Source: Acidobacteriota bacterium
Lineage (GTDB): Bacteria > Acidobacteriota > Terriglobia > Terriglobales > Acidobacteriaceae
Direction of reading: 5' to 3'
NCBI GenBank assembly: GCA_013289795.1
Contig: JABCZH010000001.1
Span: 310,001 to 374,000, forward strand
DNA: 64,000 nt
Below, one piece after another: positions 35,731 through 46,101 of the stretch. The translations under genes were made by a program, and so were the position numbers. Position 1 is the stretch's first letter. Every line of letters starts with the position of its first letter. The notes beneath the pieces are model-generated. The model saw only the letters and a program-made list of their open reading frames with translations, did not search any database and was not told the DNA's origin.

Positions 35731-36149
35731 TAGGCTCCTTCAATGTCGTCAGGACCGGCAAATCCCCAGCGTTTCGGGTTATTGACAATCCCTGCGTCCT
35801 GATTCCAGCATCGTTCCCTTTAGCGGGAAGCAAGCTGATCGACCGCTTTCTCCTACCAGAACCAGACTCAGGTCCGAAAACGTTGTGCGCTGCAAGTAAA
35901 CGTCCATGCAACGCTTAGGCTCGGCCAAAGGTGTTTGGGAAACAGCAAGGTCACGGTAACAAAGCAGGTCCATGTCTGTCAATGACATAGGGCAACCTTC
36001 CGGGTTACGGAAGGCCGGGTAGAAGTTATCGTCCCGGGGGCGGGTAACCTTCCCCGCCTGTTACCAGACGGGTTCTTCAGCGGCTTTGGGACTGGCTTCC
36101 CGTTCTGGCTGGCCCTTCACCGTGCCCGTCTCTTATATATTGAATTCGC
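35731..36149. other. Intergenic stretch with two adjacent hairpins
   Basis: No gene was seen. Two hairpins lie side by side: CCTTCC-7-GGAAGG (35996-36014) and GGCGGG-8-CCCGCC (36039-36058), each with AACCTTCC close to or in the stem. The minus-strand reading would place them in the 5' leader of the M23 gene. They do not match the c-di-GMP or TPP riboswitch consensus I checked by eye. Confidence 0.4.
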
Positions 36150-37109
36150 TTGCCTCTGCGCGAAAAGTCGATCATCGAGCGAGTGCGCTCGCGTGCAAAG
36201 CGCCGCGCCCCTATCCGCGTTGGCATCGGCGACGACTGCGCCGCCCTGCGAATCCCCCCCGGACACGAAGCGCTCGTGACCACGGATTTCAGCCTTGAAG
36301 GGGTTCATTTCCGGCGCGAGTGGCACGCTCCCGAAGTTGTCGGCCATCGCTGCCTTACCCGCGGACTGAGCGACATTGCCGCCATGGGAGGCCGGCCCAT
36401 TGCCGCGTTTCTGTCCTTGGCCTTGCCGCGAAACCTGCCGCAACACTGGGTTGACCGGTTTTTCGACGGCCTGTTGCACCAAGCCGATGCGTTTCAGATG
36501 AACCTCGCTGGCGGCGACGTTGCCCAGTCCCCTGGCGGGATCCTCGCTAATATCGTCGTTGTCGGGTCCAGTCCTAGGGGTAAGGCCGTACTGCGCTCGG
36601 GCGCTAAACCCGGCGATCGCATCTACGTGACTGGCGCGCTCGGCGGATCCGCGGCGGCGTTGAAAGTACTCTTTTCGGGCCGTAGACTTCATCCCGCTGA
36701 CTTCCCTCAGCACTTTTGCCCACGGCCCCGTATCGCCGTCGGAGAGTTCCTTCGCAAGAGGCGCCTGGCTTCCGCCATGCTTGACATCAGCGACGGCCTC
36801 TCCACCGACCTCGCTCACATTTGTCAAGAAAGTGGAGTTGGGGCTGAGGTTCGTGCAGAGGCCATACCCCTCGCCTCCGTCGGCAGGCCCGCCCACGAAG
36901 TTGAGCTTAAGTCCGCCCTGCACGGAGGCGAAGATTACGAACTGCTCTTCACGGCTGCGCGCAGCAAGCAGGTACCGCGGCACATCGCCGGCGTTCCAGT
37001 AACCCAGATCGGCCATATTACCCGGGGAAAACACGTCATTCTGATGAACGAAAAAGGCATGGGGTTTGAGCTTCGTCCCGAGGGTTGGGAGCATTTCAAA
37101 CCTCGCTAG
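36150..37109 (+). CDS. thiL: Thiamine-monophosphate kinase
   Basis: ThiL phosphorylates thiamine monophosphate to the diphosphate cofactor. The PurM-like fold is shown by RVGIGDDCAALRIPPG, LVTTDFSLEGVHFRREW, GLSDIAAMGGRPIAAFLSLALP and, later, LDISDGLSTDLAHI and HGGEDYELLFTA. The 319 residues are normal. The start is TTG 36150 by frame and homology; no strong Shine-Dalgarno is visible. No other thiamine gene is nearby and no TPP riboswitch consensus was seen upstream. The stop is followed at once by an ACGACC-word repeat. Confidence 0.93.
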   Translation: MPLREKSIIERVRSRAKRRAPIRVGIGDDCAALRIPPGHEALVTTDFSLEGVHFRREWHAPEVVGHRCLTRGLSDIAAMGGRPIAAFLSLALPRNLPQHWVDRFFDGLLHQADAFQMNLAGGDVAQSPGGILANIVVVGSSPRGKAVLRSGAKPGDRIYVTGALGGSAAALKVLFSGRRLHPADFPQHFCPRPRIAVGEFLRKRRLASAMLDISDGLSTDLAHICQESGVGAEVRAEAIPLASVGRPAHEVELKSALHGGEDYELLFTAARSKQVPRHIAGVPVTQIGHITRGKHVILMNEKGMGFELRPEGWEHFKPR

Positions 37110-37140
37110 CGACCAACGCCGAACGGCCAACGACCGGAGC
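37107..37140. repeat. ACGAC-word repeat after thiL
   Basis: CTAGCGACCAACGCCGAACG and a further CCAACGACCGG follow; the thiL TAG stop lies at its start. The same words (GACCAACGACGAACGACT) occur at 58200-58225. Confidence 0.45.
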
Positions 37141-37215
37141 AGGCTAGTGACTTTAGTGCTCCCCAAACCTTGTCTTTCGCTATCGCCCCGAGGCCGCGGA
37201 GTCTAAATTAGAAAC

Positions 37216-37788
37216 ATGTCATTCCCTCGATTTGCTTTCCTACTTCTTGCCGTCGGCATGTGTCTCACCGCCGTGCAAGCACAAAAGACCTCCGAGCCCA
37301 TCGTGGACAACGCCTTCGTCGAGCAGCAGTTTGGTTCCAACTGCAGGCTCATCGGCATGCCTTCGGTGCGCGGAGATCTCGACGGCGATGGCGTGGAAGA
37401 CATCGTCATTCCCGCACACTGTACCAGTCCTTTGATGGACCAGGCCGAGAACAACTACGTCGTCATCGATCCCTACGACTCTTTCTTCGGCTACGGTAAT
37501 CCCAAGGTGACCACTGCGTTCGTGGCCGACGATCCGCAGCGCCGCGGCTTCTCCCTGTTGGTAATCCACGGAGCCGGCCCCGATGCCTGGCATGCCGCCG
37601 TTCCTAAAGCGAAGTTCATGCTGGTGAACATTCCCTTCCGTGATATCAGGCTCAGAAAACTGCAAGTGAAAAAGAAGCCTCGTTTGGCCATTTATGTGGC
37701 CGAAACCGGCGGCGACGCCATGACCTCGATGGTCTATTGGGATGGCAAGAAATACCGTTACGACCCCATGGGCTCCAGCATGGAGTAG
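37216..37788 (+). CDS. Secreted protein with Asp-rich repeat, unknown function
   Basis: A 190-residue protein with signal peptide MSFPRFAFLLLAVGMCLTAVQAQ. The mature part has GDLDGDGVEDIVIPAH, an FG-GAP/EF-hand-like calcium loop typical of surface beta-propellers, though only one copy is present. The middle carries AFVADDPQRRGFSLLVIHGAGPDAWH. I do not recognise the family. It follows thiL on the same strand but a repeat element separates them. Confidence 0.6.
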   Translation: MSFPRFAFLLLAVGMCLTAVQAQKTSEPIVDNAFVEQQFGSNCRLIGMPSVRGDLDGDGVEDIVIPAHCTSPLMDQAENNYVVIDPYDSFFGYGNPKVTTAFVADDPQRRGFSLLVIHGAGPDAWHAAVPKAKFMLVNIPFRDIRLRKLQVKKKPRLAIYVAETGGDAMTSMVYWDGKKYRYDPMGSSME

Positions 37789-37795
37789 GGCCCTA

Positions 37796-37995
37796 CTGAG
37801 AACTGAGAACTCGGAACCGAGAACTGATGTTTGGGGTTCTGTTTTCTAGGTTCCGGCTCCTAGCTCCTGATCTTCTGATCCGCGAGAATCCGCGTAAATC
37901 CGTGGCCCTGTTTTTCTCAGCGATCTCCGCGTCTCCTCTGCAACCTCTGCGTTTTAAGATTTCCCCTGTGTTCCCTGTGCCCCCCTGTGGTTCAC
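37796..37995. repeat. Composite short-word repeat cluster before the carboxyltransferase
   Basis: Three word families lie in series: AACTGAGAACT words with an inverted partner (37796-37865), ATCCGCGAGAATCCGCGTAA words (37876-37911) and CTCTGTG/CCCTGTG words (37931-37992). All are found singly elsewhere in the window. The carboxyltransferase start follows 30 bases later. Confidence 0.65.
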
Positions 37996-38022
37996 GCATT
38001 TCCCGCTATAATTCCCTCTCGC

Positions 38023-39573
38023 ATGAACCGCGAACAAAAGCTCGCCGAACTCCAGAAACGCAATCACCTCGCGGAAGACGGTGGCGGCCCGCAACGCCGC
38101 GAACGCCAGCACAAAGAAGGCAAAATGTCGGCCCGCGAGCGCATCGAGTTCCTGCTTGACGAAGGTACATTTGAGGAGACCGACAAGCTGGTCACCCACC
38201 GCTCCAACGACTTCGGTATGGCGGAGCAAAAGAACTACGGCGACGGCTTCATTACCGGTCACGGCCGCATCGAGGGCCGCGTGGTCTTCGTCTTCGCGCA
38301 GGATTTCACCGTTTTCGGCGGATCGCTCTCTGAATCGAACGCGGGCAAAATCGTCAAAATCATGGACCTCGCCGCCAAAATGGGCGCGCCCCTGATCGGC
38401 CTCAACGACTCCGGCGGCGCCCGCATTCAAGAAGGCGTCATGTCGCTCGCCGGATACGCTGACATCTTTCTAAGAAACACTCTATACAGCGGAGTCGTGC
38501 CGCAGATTTCCGCCATCATGGGCCCGTGCGCAGGCGGTGCCGTTTACTCGCCCGCCATCACCGACTTCATTCTCATGGTCGACAAAACTTCCTACATGTT
38601 CATCACTGGGCCCGACGTCATCAAAACCGTCACCCACGAGGAAGTCACCAAAGACCAGCTGGGCGGCGCCATGACCCATAATGAAACTTCCGGGGTCGCG
38701 CATTTCCTGGCGCATGACGACGCCGAGTGCCTTTCGATGGTGCGCGAGCTGCTGAGTTTCCTGCCGTCCAATAATGTTGACGACCCGCCGCGCAAGCCCT
38801 GCAACGATCCCATCGACCGCGCCGACGCCGCTCTGGACACCATCGTCCCTGACCAGTCCAACCTGCCGTACGACATTAAAGATGTGATTCACGCCGTGGT
38901 TGATGACGGCTATTTCTTCGAGGTGCAAGAACATTACGCCAAAAACATTGTCGTGGGATTCGCCCGTTTGAATGGCCGCCCCGTCGGCATGGTCGCCAAC
39001 CAGCCTGCTTTTCTCGCCGGCACGCTCGATATCAACGCGTCGATTAAAGGCGCACGTTTCGTGCGTTTCTGCGATTGTTTCAACATTCCACTGGTGACGT
39101 TCGAAGACGTGCCTGGTTTTCTGCCGGGCACGAACCAGGAATATGGCGGAATCATCAAACACGGCGCCAAGCTGCTGTTCGCGTTCGCCGAAGCGACGGT
39201 ACCAAAGGTGACGGTCATCACCCGCAAAGCCTACGGCGGAGCCTATTGTGTGATGGCCTCGAAGCACATCCGCACCGACGTGAACTACGCCTGGCCGACA
39301 GCCGAAATCGCCGTCATGGGCCCCGAGGGCGCGGTGGACATCGTCTACAAACGTGAGTTGGACCGAGCCGATAATCGCGAAGCGGTTCGCAGGATGAAGA
39401 TAGAAGAATTCCGCGACCGGTTTGCTAACCCCTACGTGGCTGCTGAGCGCGGTTATGTCGATGCGGTCATCCAGCCCCGGGACACCCGCAAGAAGCTGAT
39501 TCAGGCGCTCGAAATGCTTGAAACCAAGCGCGACAAGAACCCACCGAAGAAGCATGGGAATATCCCGCTGTAG
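38023..39573 (+). CDS. pccB: Acyl-CoA carboxylase carboxyltransferase subunit (PccB-like)
   Basis: A 516-residue carboxyltransferase: [67 protein letters not shown], and the oxyanion region [20 protein letters not shown], plus [52 protein letters not shown] in the second half. This is the propionyl/methylmalonyl-type family. It would use the biotin carrier (9488) and biotin carboxylase (11532) encoded 25 kb away. ATG 38023 is chosen; the frame continues upstream through repeat sequence. Confidence 0.93.
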   Translation: MNREQKLAELQKRNHLAEDGGGPQRRERQHKEGKMSARERIEFLLDEGTFEETDKLVTHRSNDFGMAEQKNYGDGFITGHGRIEGRVVFVFAQDFTVFGGSLSESNAGKIVKIMDLAAKMGAPLIGLNDSGGARIQEGVMSLAGYADIFLRNTLYSGVVPQISAIMGPCAGGAVYSPAITDFILMVDKTSYMFITGPDVIKTVTHEEVTKDQLGGAMTHNETSGVAHFLAHDDAECLSMVRELLSFLPSNNVDDPPRKPCNDPIDRADAALDTIVPDQSNLPYDIKDVIHAVVDDGYFFEVQEHYAKNIVVGFARLNGRPVGMVANQPAFLAGTLDINASIKGARFVRFCDCFNIPLVTFEDVPGFLPGTNQEYGGIIKHGAKLLFAFAEATVPKVTVITRKAYGGAYCVMASKHIRTDVNYAWPTAEIAVMGPEGAVDIVYKRELDRADNREAVRRMKIEEFRDRFANPYVAAERGYVDAVIQPRDTRKKLIQALEMLETKRDKNPPKKHGNIPL

Positions 39574-39643
39574 GTTGCTGCCTCTTGGCAAGCCGTCCAA
39601 GATGTGGCATCCTTAGAACGAACTGGCGAATAAAAGGCGAATT

Positions 39644-40453
39644 ATGAGCGAGGCCTTCCTCGAGTTCGACGAGATCGGTTATTGGTCCGAGATAAACCTA
39701 GAAATTGTCCGCGACTATGCATCCGCGTATTCGAGGATCCTGAATTCAAAGAAGCTGCCCCATATTTACATCGACGCGTTCTCTGGGGCTGGAACCCATA
39801 TCGCAAAAAGCACTGGCCAGTTCGTTCCGGGAAGTCCGACCAACGCACTCAACGTACAACCTCCGTTTCGCGAGTACCACTTTATTGATATGGATACCGC
39901 AAAGGCGGATTACCTGCGAAAGTCGGCTGGAGAGCGACCAGACGTGCACATCTACTCGGGAGACTGCAATGACGTACTGATCGATCAGATATTTCCAACC
40001 TTGAAGTTCGAGAGCTACCGTCGGGCGCTCTGCCTATTGGACCCTTATGGACTGAACCTGAAATGGCAGGTTGTTTTGCATGCAGGCCAGTTAGGCACGA
40101 TTGATATGTTCCTGAACTTCCCGGTTATGGGCATGAACCGCAATGTACTCTGGAAGAATCCGGACAAAGTTGCACCCGCGCAGATCACTCGATTCAACCA
40201 ATTTTGGGGCGATAGCTCTTGGGAGCAGGCGGCCTATTCAACGACGGGCATCCTATTTGGTATTCCCCAGAAGGAGTCAAACGAATCAATTGCTATTGCT
40301 TTCCAGAAACGCCTGGTCGACGTGGCAGGGTTCAAACATGTACCAACCCCACTGCCGATGAGGAACAGTACTGGCGCCACTGTTTACTACCTGTTCTTTG
40401 CGTCACAGGTAGGAGTGGCGGGGAACATCGTGACAGATATATTTGAGAAGTAG
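39644..40453 (+). CDS. tcmP: Three-Cys-motif partner protein TcmP
   Basis: A 269-residue protein of the TcmP family with a methyltransferase-like Rossmann fold: [11 protein letters not shown] (motif I), [46 protein letters not shown]. TcmP genes co-occur with Gp37/Gp68-type proteins that bear three conserved cysteines; the role of the pair is not known. Such a partner, now broken, follows 20 bp later. No mobile-element signature is visible around it. Confidence 0.85.
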   Translation: MSEAFLEFDEIGYWSEINLEIVRDYASAYSRILNSKKLPHIYIDAFSGAGTHIAKSTGQFVPGSPTNALNVQPPFREYHFIDMDTAKADYLRKSAGERPDVHIYSGDCNDVLIDQIFPTLKFESYRRALCLLDPYGLNLKWQVVLHAGQLGTIDMFLNFPVMGMNRNVLWKNPDKVAPAQITRFNQFWGDSSWEQAAYSTTGILFGIPQKESNESIAIAFQKRLVDVAGFKHVPTPLPMRNSTGATVYYLFFASQVGVAGNIVTDIFEK

Positions 40454-40473
40454 GCAACCGTTGGAGAGGTTTA

Positions 40474-40907
40474 GTGTCTCTTAACTCCCACATCGAATGG
40501 ACCGACGCCACCTGGAACCCGGTCCGCGGCTGCACCAAGATCAGCCCCGGCTGTAAGCATTGCTACGCTGAGACGTTTGCCGAGCGCTTCCGCGGTGTCA
40601 GAGGTCATCCAACTTGTCCGGCATCACTTGGGTCATCGTCGGTGGCGAGAGTGGCCCGGGCGCGCGCCCCATGAAGAGAGAATGGGTGGTCTCGATTCGC
40701 GATCAGTGCCGTGAGCAAAAAGTCCCCTTCTTTTTCAAGCAGTGGGGCGGAGTTCGCAAGGCCAAGAATGGCAGATCGCTCGAGGGCCGCACCTACGACG
40801 AGTACCCAAGCCGGGCAGCGGCGCCAATTCCCGAGAAAGCGAAGTGCGCGGCCTTTGCACAGGAGTTCGCGTGCCATTCGCAAGCCAGGTTGGTTCAATT
40901 CTTGTAA
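40474..40907 (+). pseudogene. Gp37/Gp68 (DUF5131) three-Cys-motif gene with internal deletion
   Basis: GTG 40474 starts [20 protein letters not shown] then [17 protein letters not shown], the three-Cys N-terminal motif. After about 46 codons the match stops near 40612, and the family's C-terminal part ([18 protein letters not shown], then [10 protein letters not shown]) resumes in a different frame and runs to 40907. The central hundred or so residues expected of this family are missing. This is a deletion plus frameshift, so the gene is probably dead. It is directly downstream of tcmP. Confidence 0.85.
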
Positions 40908-41019
40908 TCTCAAAAAGCAGGCCCAGCACCCCTTTCCCCGCCAAACTTCCGTAACCTAGCCTACTCTTTCTCCTCATGCGACCCTAACTTTATCTCTACT
41001 AAGTAAGGTAAGGAAAGTG

Positions 41020-42027
41020 ATGTTGCCGTCGCATCTATCTGTAAGCGGTACTATACTGGTCGCGGACGATCAAGCCGCGAACCGCGAATTACTTGACGAA
41101 CTCCTCAGTTCTGAGGGATTCAATGTCCTCACTGCTCCCGACGGCGCTGCTGCCCTTGAGCACTTGAACCTGGTCAACGTTGACTTAGTGTTGCTCGATG
41201 TGATGATGCCTGAGGTCAGTGGCTTTGAGGTGTGCGCCAGGATAAAAGCCAATCCCGATACCTACCTAATTCCCGTAGTTCTGGTGACCGCGCTCTCTGA
41301 CAAACAAGACCGTATTGAAGGCATCCGCGCGGGCGCGGACGACTTCCTGACCCGCCCCGTGGATCGCACTGAATTACTCACTCGTGTCCGCTCGTTGATG
41401 AAGCTAAAGCACCACACCGACGAGTTGGAGCGGGCGGAGTCGGTCTTGTTTAGCCTTGCACGCAGCATCGAAGGCAAGGATCCGTACACCCACGGTCACT
41501 GTGAACGACTGATGAATTATTCCGCCAGCCTGGGCGAGCATCTGGGTCTGCCTCAAGAACAGATCGTCGCTTTGCGGCGCGCCGGCATCGTGCACGACGT
41601 TGGCAAGGTCGCCGTGCCCGACGCCATCCTTCTGAAACCCGCCAAGCTCACTCCGGAAGAGTGGAAGCTGATGAAGGAACATCCCATAGTAGGTGAGCGC
41701 ATCTGCGCCCCGCTCAAATCGTTCCGCGCCGTGCTTCCCGTTATTCGTCACCACCACGAGAAACTGGACGGTTCGGGATATCCCGACGGCCTGCGTGGAG
41801 AAGCCATCCCGGTCACCGCAAGAATCCTCACGGTCGTGGACGTCTATGACGCACTGACCACCGAACGGCCGTACAAGCCCGCTTTTTCAATGACCGATGC
41901 TCTGAAAACCATGCAGCAGGAAGTGGCCAAGGGATGGTGGGATCCGCAAATCTTCGAGGAGTTTGAGCGCCTGATCACCCGCGGCACCGTGAACCTTCTT
42001 TCCAAGAGCGCGGGTGCGACCAAGTGA
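41020..42027 (+). CDS. Response regulator with HD-GYP phosphodiesterase domain
   Basis: Residues 10-130 are a receiver domain ([15 protein letters not shown], phospho-Asp in [15 protein letters not shown], Lys-equivalent region DFLTRPVD). An HD-GYP domain follows: [19 protein letters not shown] (HD), [26 protein letters not shown] (GYP). It likely hydrolyses cyclic-di-GMP under control of the histidine kinase that follows. ATG 41020 is preceded by AAGGAAAG; a GTG three bases earlier is also possible. The kinase gene begins 23 bp downstream. Confidence 0.92.
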   Translation: MLPSHLSVSGTILVADDQAANRELLDELLSSEGFNVLTAPDGAAALEHLNLVNVDLVLLDVMMPEVSGFEVCARIKANPDTYLIPVVLVTALSDKQDRIEGIRAGADDFLTRPVDRTELLTRVRSLMKLKHHTDELERAESVLFSLARSIEGKDPYTHGHCERLMNYSASLGEHLGLPQEQIVALRRAGIVHDVGKVAVPDAILLKPAKLTPEEWKLMKEHPIVGERICAPLKSFRAVLPVIRHHHEKLDGSGYPDGLRGEAIPVTARILTVVDVYDALTTERPYKPAFSMTDALKTMQQEVAKGWWDPQIFEEFERLITRGTVNLLSKSAGATK

Positions 42028-42049
42028 CCGTTGCCTCAGGTGCGACTCC

Positions 42050-45000
42050 ATGAAGACCAGTGCGGTGATTGGGAACTGGCTGTCGAAGGGGCGATGGCGC
42101 ATCCACATCCTGCTGGTCCTGTTGATGCTTCTTCCCATCGCGATTTTCGCTTACTCCGTTGGCCGGGTGCTCGGCCTTCAAGCCGAAATCCACGCCGTTG
42201 ATGAGAGTGCCCAGATCGCGCACGTCTCCGCCACACTGGTGGAAGAACACTTCCGCCAGAGCGCCGCGTTCTTGCAGTCGATTGCTGGCCGCCCTTCCTT
42301 CAGCTCAGCCTGGATGGAGAAAGATGGGCGCATGGTGGAACTCAATCTTGCACAGGCGCACGCGTTGCGTCCTGACTTCACTTTCTTGGGGGTGTTCGAC
42401 TTGGATGGCAATCTGCGCGCCATCTATCCCCCTCAGTCGAATTTGCTTGGCGGGAACTTCGCATACCGTGACTGGTACAAGGGCGTAGCCCGGCGATGGG
42501 ATCCCTATGTCTCCGAGGTCTATCACACATCGATCTATCCCAACCAACTTGTGGTTGCGATTGCGGTTCCGTTGAGAGACGACGCAGGCGAACCCATCGC
42601 GATTCTCATGGCCCCCTGTGCGGTCGATACCATGAGCCGCCAACTGGTGGAGACGAAACTCGAAAACGGCTGGACCATTTCACTGGTGGACCAACACGGT
42701 CATCTGTCCGTCCGCCCCAACATAGATTCTCATGCTGCTGCGGTGGATCTGAGCGGCTACGAGCCTGTCAAACGCATGGAGAGCGGTGAGTCCGGCTACG
42801 GCATGTTTGCGCGCGACGGCGACACATTTGCCGTCCGCTACGAACCCGTGCAGCCTTACGGTTGGGGTGTCCTGGTTGAGCAGCCCGCGTCTGTCCTGCA
42901 CCGAACTGTTGCGGTAGTGGAAAGGCGCGTATGGTGGCTGGGCCTTGCGTTCCTAGTCGTTGGCCTGGCAGTGAGCGCGTTCCTGGGGTCACTCTATTCT
43001 GAGCTAGAGGTGGGCAACCGATTTATCCACCTGTCGACGGATCTGTTTTGCGTTGGTGGTTTTGACAAGTGTTTCAAGAAGTTAAACCCGTCCTGGGAGA
43101 AGGCCCTGGGTTTTACCGAGCAAGAGCTGATGGCAAAGCCTTACACGGAGCTCGTCCACCCGGATGATCGCGAGGCGACGGTAGTCGAAACGTCTCGAAT
43201 TGAGGCTCCGGGGACTACTTCTTTTGCCTTCGAAAACCGGTACCTGTGCAAAGACGGTTCTTATAAATGGCTCTCCTGGAACGCGGTTTCTGTACCCGAG
43301 CAGAACCTCACTTATGCCGTCGCGCGCGACGTCACCGCGCGCAAGCAGATAGAAGAAGCGTCGCGAAAAAGTGAGGAGGAGATTCGTCTGTTGGTAAACC
43401 GCGTCCAGGACTATGCCATCTTCATGCTCGACCCCGCAGGAAACGTGGCCAGTTGGAATGAAGGGGCCCGGCGCATCAAGGGCTACGAGGCCAATGAAAT
43501 CATCGGCCGCCATTTCTCCTGTTTCTACCCTCAGGAAGACATCCAGAACGGCAAGCCAGCACGCGAACTCCAGAGAGCCGTCGCTGAAGGCCATTACCAG
43601 GAGCAAGGCAGGAGATTGCGCAAGGACGGTTCCCAGTTCTGGGCCGACGTGGTCATTACCGCGCTGCACGACGAATCCGGCAAGCTGCGCGGATTCTCCA
43701 AGGTCACCCGCGACATCACCGAGAGCAAGCTGGCAGACGAGGCCCTGGAGAAAAGCCGGGAAAACCTTCGAGCACTTCTCGAAGTTGCCCCCGATGCGGT
43801 GGTCACGGTCGACGACCAGGGAAAAATTGTCATGGTCAACGCCCAGACTGAAAAGATCTTTGGCTATCAGCGCCACGAACTGTTGGATGAACCGGTTGAA
43901 AAACTCATCCCCAAGCGGGTACGAGAGGGGCATTCACATCAACGGGCAGGCTACTCCGCAGCGCCTCATCCCCGCGCCATGGGAGCAGGCCTGGAACTCA
44001 ACGCACTGCGCAAAGACGGCACTGAATTCCCCGTGGAAGTCAGTTTGAGCCCCATTCAAACCAGCGAGGGCTTTCGCGTAATCAGTTCCATCCGTGACGT
44101 CTCCGAGCGCAAGAAGGCGCAGCGGCAAATCGAGCAACAAAACCGCGAGCTTGAACTGCGTAACCGCGAAGTCGAGCGCGCCACCAAACTCAAGAGCAGG
44201 TTCCTGGCCAGCATGAGCCACGAGTTACGGACCCCTCTGAATGCGATCGTTGGCTTTTCCGACCTTTTGGCTGAAGGAACTCCCGGCCAACTCAATGAGA
44301 AGCAAAAGCGTTTCGTAGACCACATCAAACAGGGTTCGGCCCATCTGCTACAGCTCATCAACGACATTCTGGATCTTTCCAAGATCGAGGCTGGTCAACT
44401 GGAACTCCACTGCGAGGATTTCAACGTCAGCGATGCTTTGCCCGAGGTTCTGTCTACCATCCGCCCGCTGGCCATGGCAAAGAACATCCAGGTCCAGCAA
44501 ACACTACCAAGCGATGTATCCGTCCATGCCGACCGCGTCCGTTTCAAACAGATCCTTTACAACTTGTTGAGCAACGCCGTGAAGTTCACACCCAAAGATG
44601 GCAGGATCTCAATTGAATGTCACGAGGCCGAGAGCCAGGTCAATCTCTCGGTAGCCGATAGCGGCATTGGCATTCGGCCTGAGGACCAGAAACTAATCTT
44701 CGAGGAGTTTCGGCAGGTGGAGGGCAATTCGCAAGCTGCCCAGCAAGGCACCGGCCTGGGACTGGCCATTACCAGGCGGTTGGTCGAGCAACAAGGTGGC
44801 AGGATTTCCGTGCAGAGCGAACTCGGTCAAGGCAGCCGGTTCACTTTCACTCTTCCCGCAGGAACCAAAATGACGGTTGCCTCGCCTCATTCGTCCCCCC
44901 GGTTCGCACCTACCAGCGGCCTCGGCAAACCATTGATCCTGGTCGTGGATGACGAGCTCTCAGCCCGGGAATTGATCTCCAGTTATCTCGATCCGGAATA

Positions 45001-45688
45001 TCGCACGGTTGTAGCCGCAACCGGCGCCGAAGCCGTCAAGAAGGCGCAGGAACTGCGCCCCGATGCCATCACCTTGGACGTGTTGATGTCGGAGGGCAAC
45101 GGCTTCGAGACTCTGGTTGCACTGAGAAAGAATCCGGAGACTGCAGGTATTCCGATCATCATCGTTTCCATCGTGGACCAGAAGCAGGTGGGGTTTGCCT
45201 TAGGAGCAGCCGATTACCTGGTCAAGCCGATCCGCAAGCCGCTGCTCCTGGAAACGATCCGCAAACACGTAGCGTCGCAACCCGACGATGATGCTTCCAT
45301 TCTGCTGGTGGACGATGACCCCAAGACTCTTGAGCTGTTGGAGGAAACCCTGCGCTCCGCAGGGTATGAGACACAAAGCGTGCGCAGCGGCGCCCGTGCG
45401 CTCGAGGTGTTGTCCTCCAAAATGGTGGGAGCGGTGATGCTGGACCTCCTTATGCCGGGCATGAACGGCTTCGAGGTCATTCGCCACATTCGGCAAGAGC
45501 CTAACCTGAAGGAACTGCCGGTCTTCATCATGACCGCCAAGGCCCTGACCACCGATGAGCGCGACGTTCTCAGCCGTGAGACCCAGGCCATGTTTCAGAA
45601 GAACGGGTCCTGGCATCAGCAACTGTTGGTTGAAGTGGACCGGGTGGTTCGCAAACGCGGGCGTGGAAAGGCGGCGGGGCAGCCATGA
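42050..45688 (+). CDS. Large hybrid histidine kinase (Cache-3xPAS-HisKA-HATPase-2xREC)
   Basis: From ATG 42050 (1212 residues): TM1 near 15-38, periplasmic Cache-like sensor to about 300, TM2 ([21 protein letters not shown]), then three PAS/PAC units between about 325 and 700, HisKA with phospho-His724 in [17 protein letters not shown], HATPase ([25 protein letters not shown]), then two receiver domains starting near 962 ([15 protein letters not shown]) and 1084 ([14 protein letters not shown]). REC1 has DVLMSEGNG where MPxxDG is usual; REC2 is canonical (DLLMPGMNG). It overlaps the following regulator by four bases, so the three genes form a phosphorelay operon. Confidence 0.92.
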   Translation: MKTSAVIGNWLSKGRWRIHILLVLLMLLPIAIFAYSVGRVLGLQAEIHAVDESAQIAHVSATLVEEHFRQSAAFLQSIAGRPSFSSAWMEKDGRMVELNLAQAHALRPDFTFLGVFDLDGNLRAIYPPQSNLLGGNFAYRDWYKGVARRWDPYVSEVYHTSIYPNQLVVAIAVPLRDDAGEPIAILMAPCAVDTMSRQLVETKLENGWTISLVDQHGHLSVRPNIDSHAAAVDLSGYEPVKRMESGESGYGMFARDGDTFAVRYEPVQPYGWGVLVEQPASVLHRTVAVVERRVWWLGLAFLVVGLAVSAFLGSLYSELEVGNRFIHLSTDLFCVGGFDKCFKKLNPSWEKALGFTEQELMAKPYTELVHPDDREATVVETSRIEAPGTTSFAFENRYLCKDGSYKWLSWNAVSVPEQNLTYAVARDVTARKQIEEASRKSEEEIRLLVNRVQDYAIFMLDPAGNVASWNEGARRIKGYEANEIIGRHFSCFYPQEDIQNGKPARELQRAVAEGHYQEQGRRLRKDGSQFWADVVITALHDESGKLRGFSKVTRDITESKLADEALEKSRENLRALLEVAPDAVVTVDDQGKIVMVNAQTEKIFGYQRHELLDEPVEKLIPKRVREGHSHQRAGYSAAPHPRAMGAGLELNALRKDGTEFPVEVSLSPIQTSEGFRVISSIRDVSERKKAQRQIEQQNRELELRNREVERATKLKSRFLASMSHELRTPLNAIVGFSDLLAEGTPGQLNEKQKRFVDHIKQGSAHLLQLINDILDLSKIEAGQLELHCEDFNVSDALPEVLSTIRPLAMAKNIQVQQTLPSDVSVHADRVRFKQILYNLLSNAVKFTPKDGRISIECHEAESQVNLSVADSGIGIRPEDQKLIFEEFRQVEGNSQAAQQGTGLGLAITRRLVEQQGGRISVQSELGQGSRFTFTLPAGTKMTVASPHSSPRFAPTSGLGKPLILVVDDELSARELISSYLDPEYRTVVAATGAEAVKKAQELRPDAITLDVLMSEGNGFETLVALRKNPETAGIPIIIVSIVDQKQVGFALGAADYLVKPIRKPLLLETIRKHVASQPDDDASILLVDDDPKTLELLEETLRSAGYETQSVRSGARALEVLSSKMVGAVMLDLLMPGMNGFEVIRHIRQEPNLKELPVFIMTAKALTTDERDVLSRETQAMFQKNGSWHQQLLVEVDRVVRKRGRGKAAGQP

Positions 45689-46101
45689 GCAAGGTTCTGA
45701 TTGCCGAAGACAACCCCGTCAACCGCGAACTGCTCCGCGAATTGCTAGAATCTCGCGGGTTTTCCGTGGCCGAGGCCTGCGACGGTAAGGAAGCCCTTCG
45801 GGAAATTGAGAAGTCGCGCCCCGATATTCTGCTGCTCGACCTCGACATGCCCGTCCTGGATGGCTTTGCTACGGTGCTCCGAATCCGTGAAAACCCAAGC
45901 GTCGCTTCGCTACCAGTGCTTGCCGTGACCGCCTACGCCATGCAGGGAGACCGCGAGAAGGTGCTGGCCTCGGGGTTTGATGGCTACTTGTCGAAACCCA
46001 TCCAGTCACGTGTTCTGTTTGAGGAGTTGGATCGGTTACTGGCGAAAACTGGCGGCGGAGAGAATCCGGCTGCGAAGCAAGCTGGCGCTGGAAAAGGATA
46101 G
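45685..46101 (+). CDS. Single-domain response regulator (DivK/CheY-like)
   Basis: The 138 residues are one receiver domain: [15 protein letters not shown], phospho-Asp in [42 protein letters not shown], plus a Gly/Ala-rich tail. It has no output domain, so it probably shuttles phosphate within the relay of the hybrid kinase encoded directly upstream (ATGA overlap). Confidence 0.92.
   Translation: MSKVLIAEDNPVNRELLRELLESRGFSVAEACDGKEALREIEKSRPDILLLDLDMPVLDGFATVLRIRENPSVASLPVLAVTAYAMQGDREKVLASGFDGYLSKPIQSRVLFEELDRLLAKTGGGENPAAKQAGAGKG

Noticed and set aside
35731-36060. Cyclic-di-GMP or c-di-AMP riboswitch before the M23 gene
   Set aside because: Hairpins are present but the conserved core words of either class could not be found on either strand.
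36059-36150. TPP riboswitch upstream of thiL
   Set aside because: The short upstream region lacks the CTGAGA and ACCTGAT elements of the TPP aptamer.
38482-39600. Minus-strand ORF of 372 codons over the carboxyltransferase
   Set aside because: The plus-strand frame is a clear PccB-type enzyme; the antisense is a shadow.
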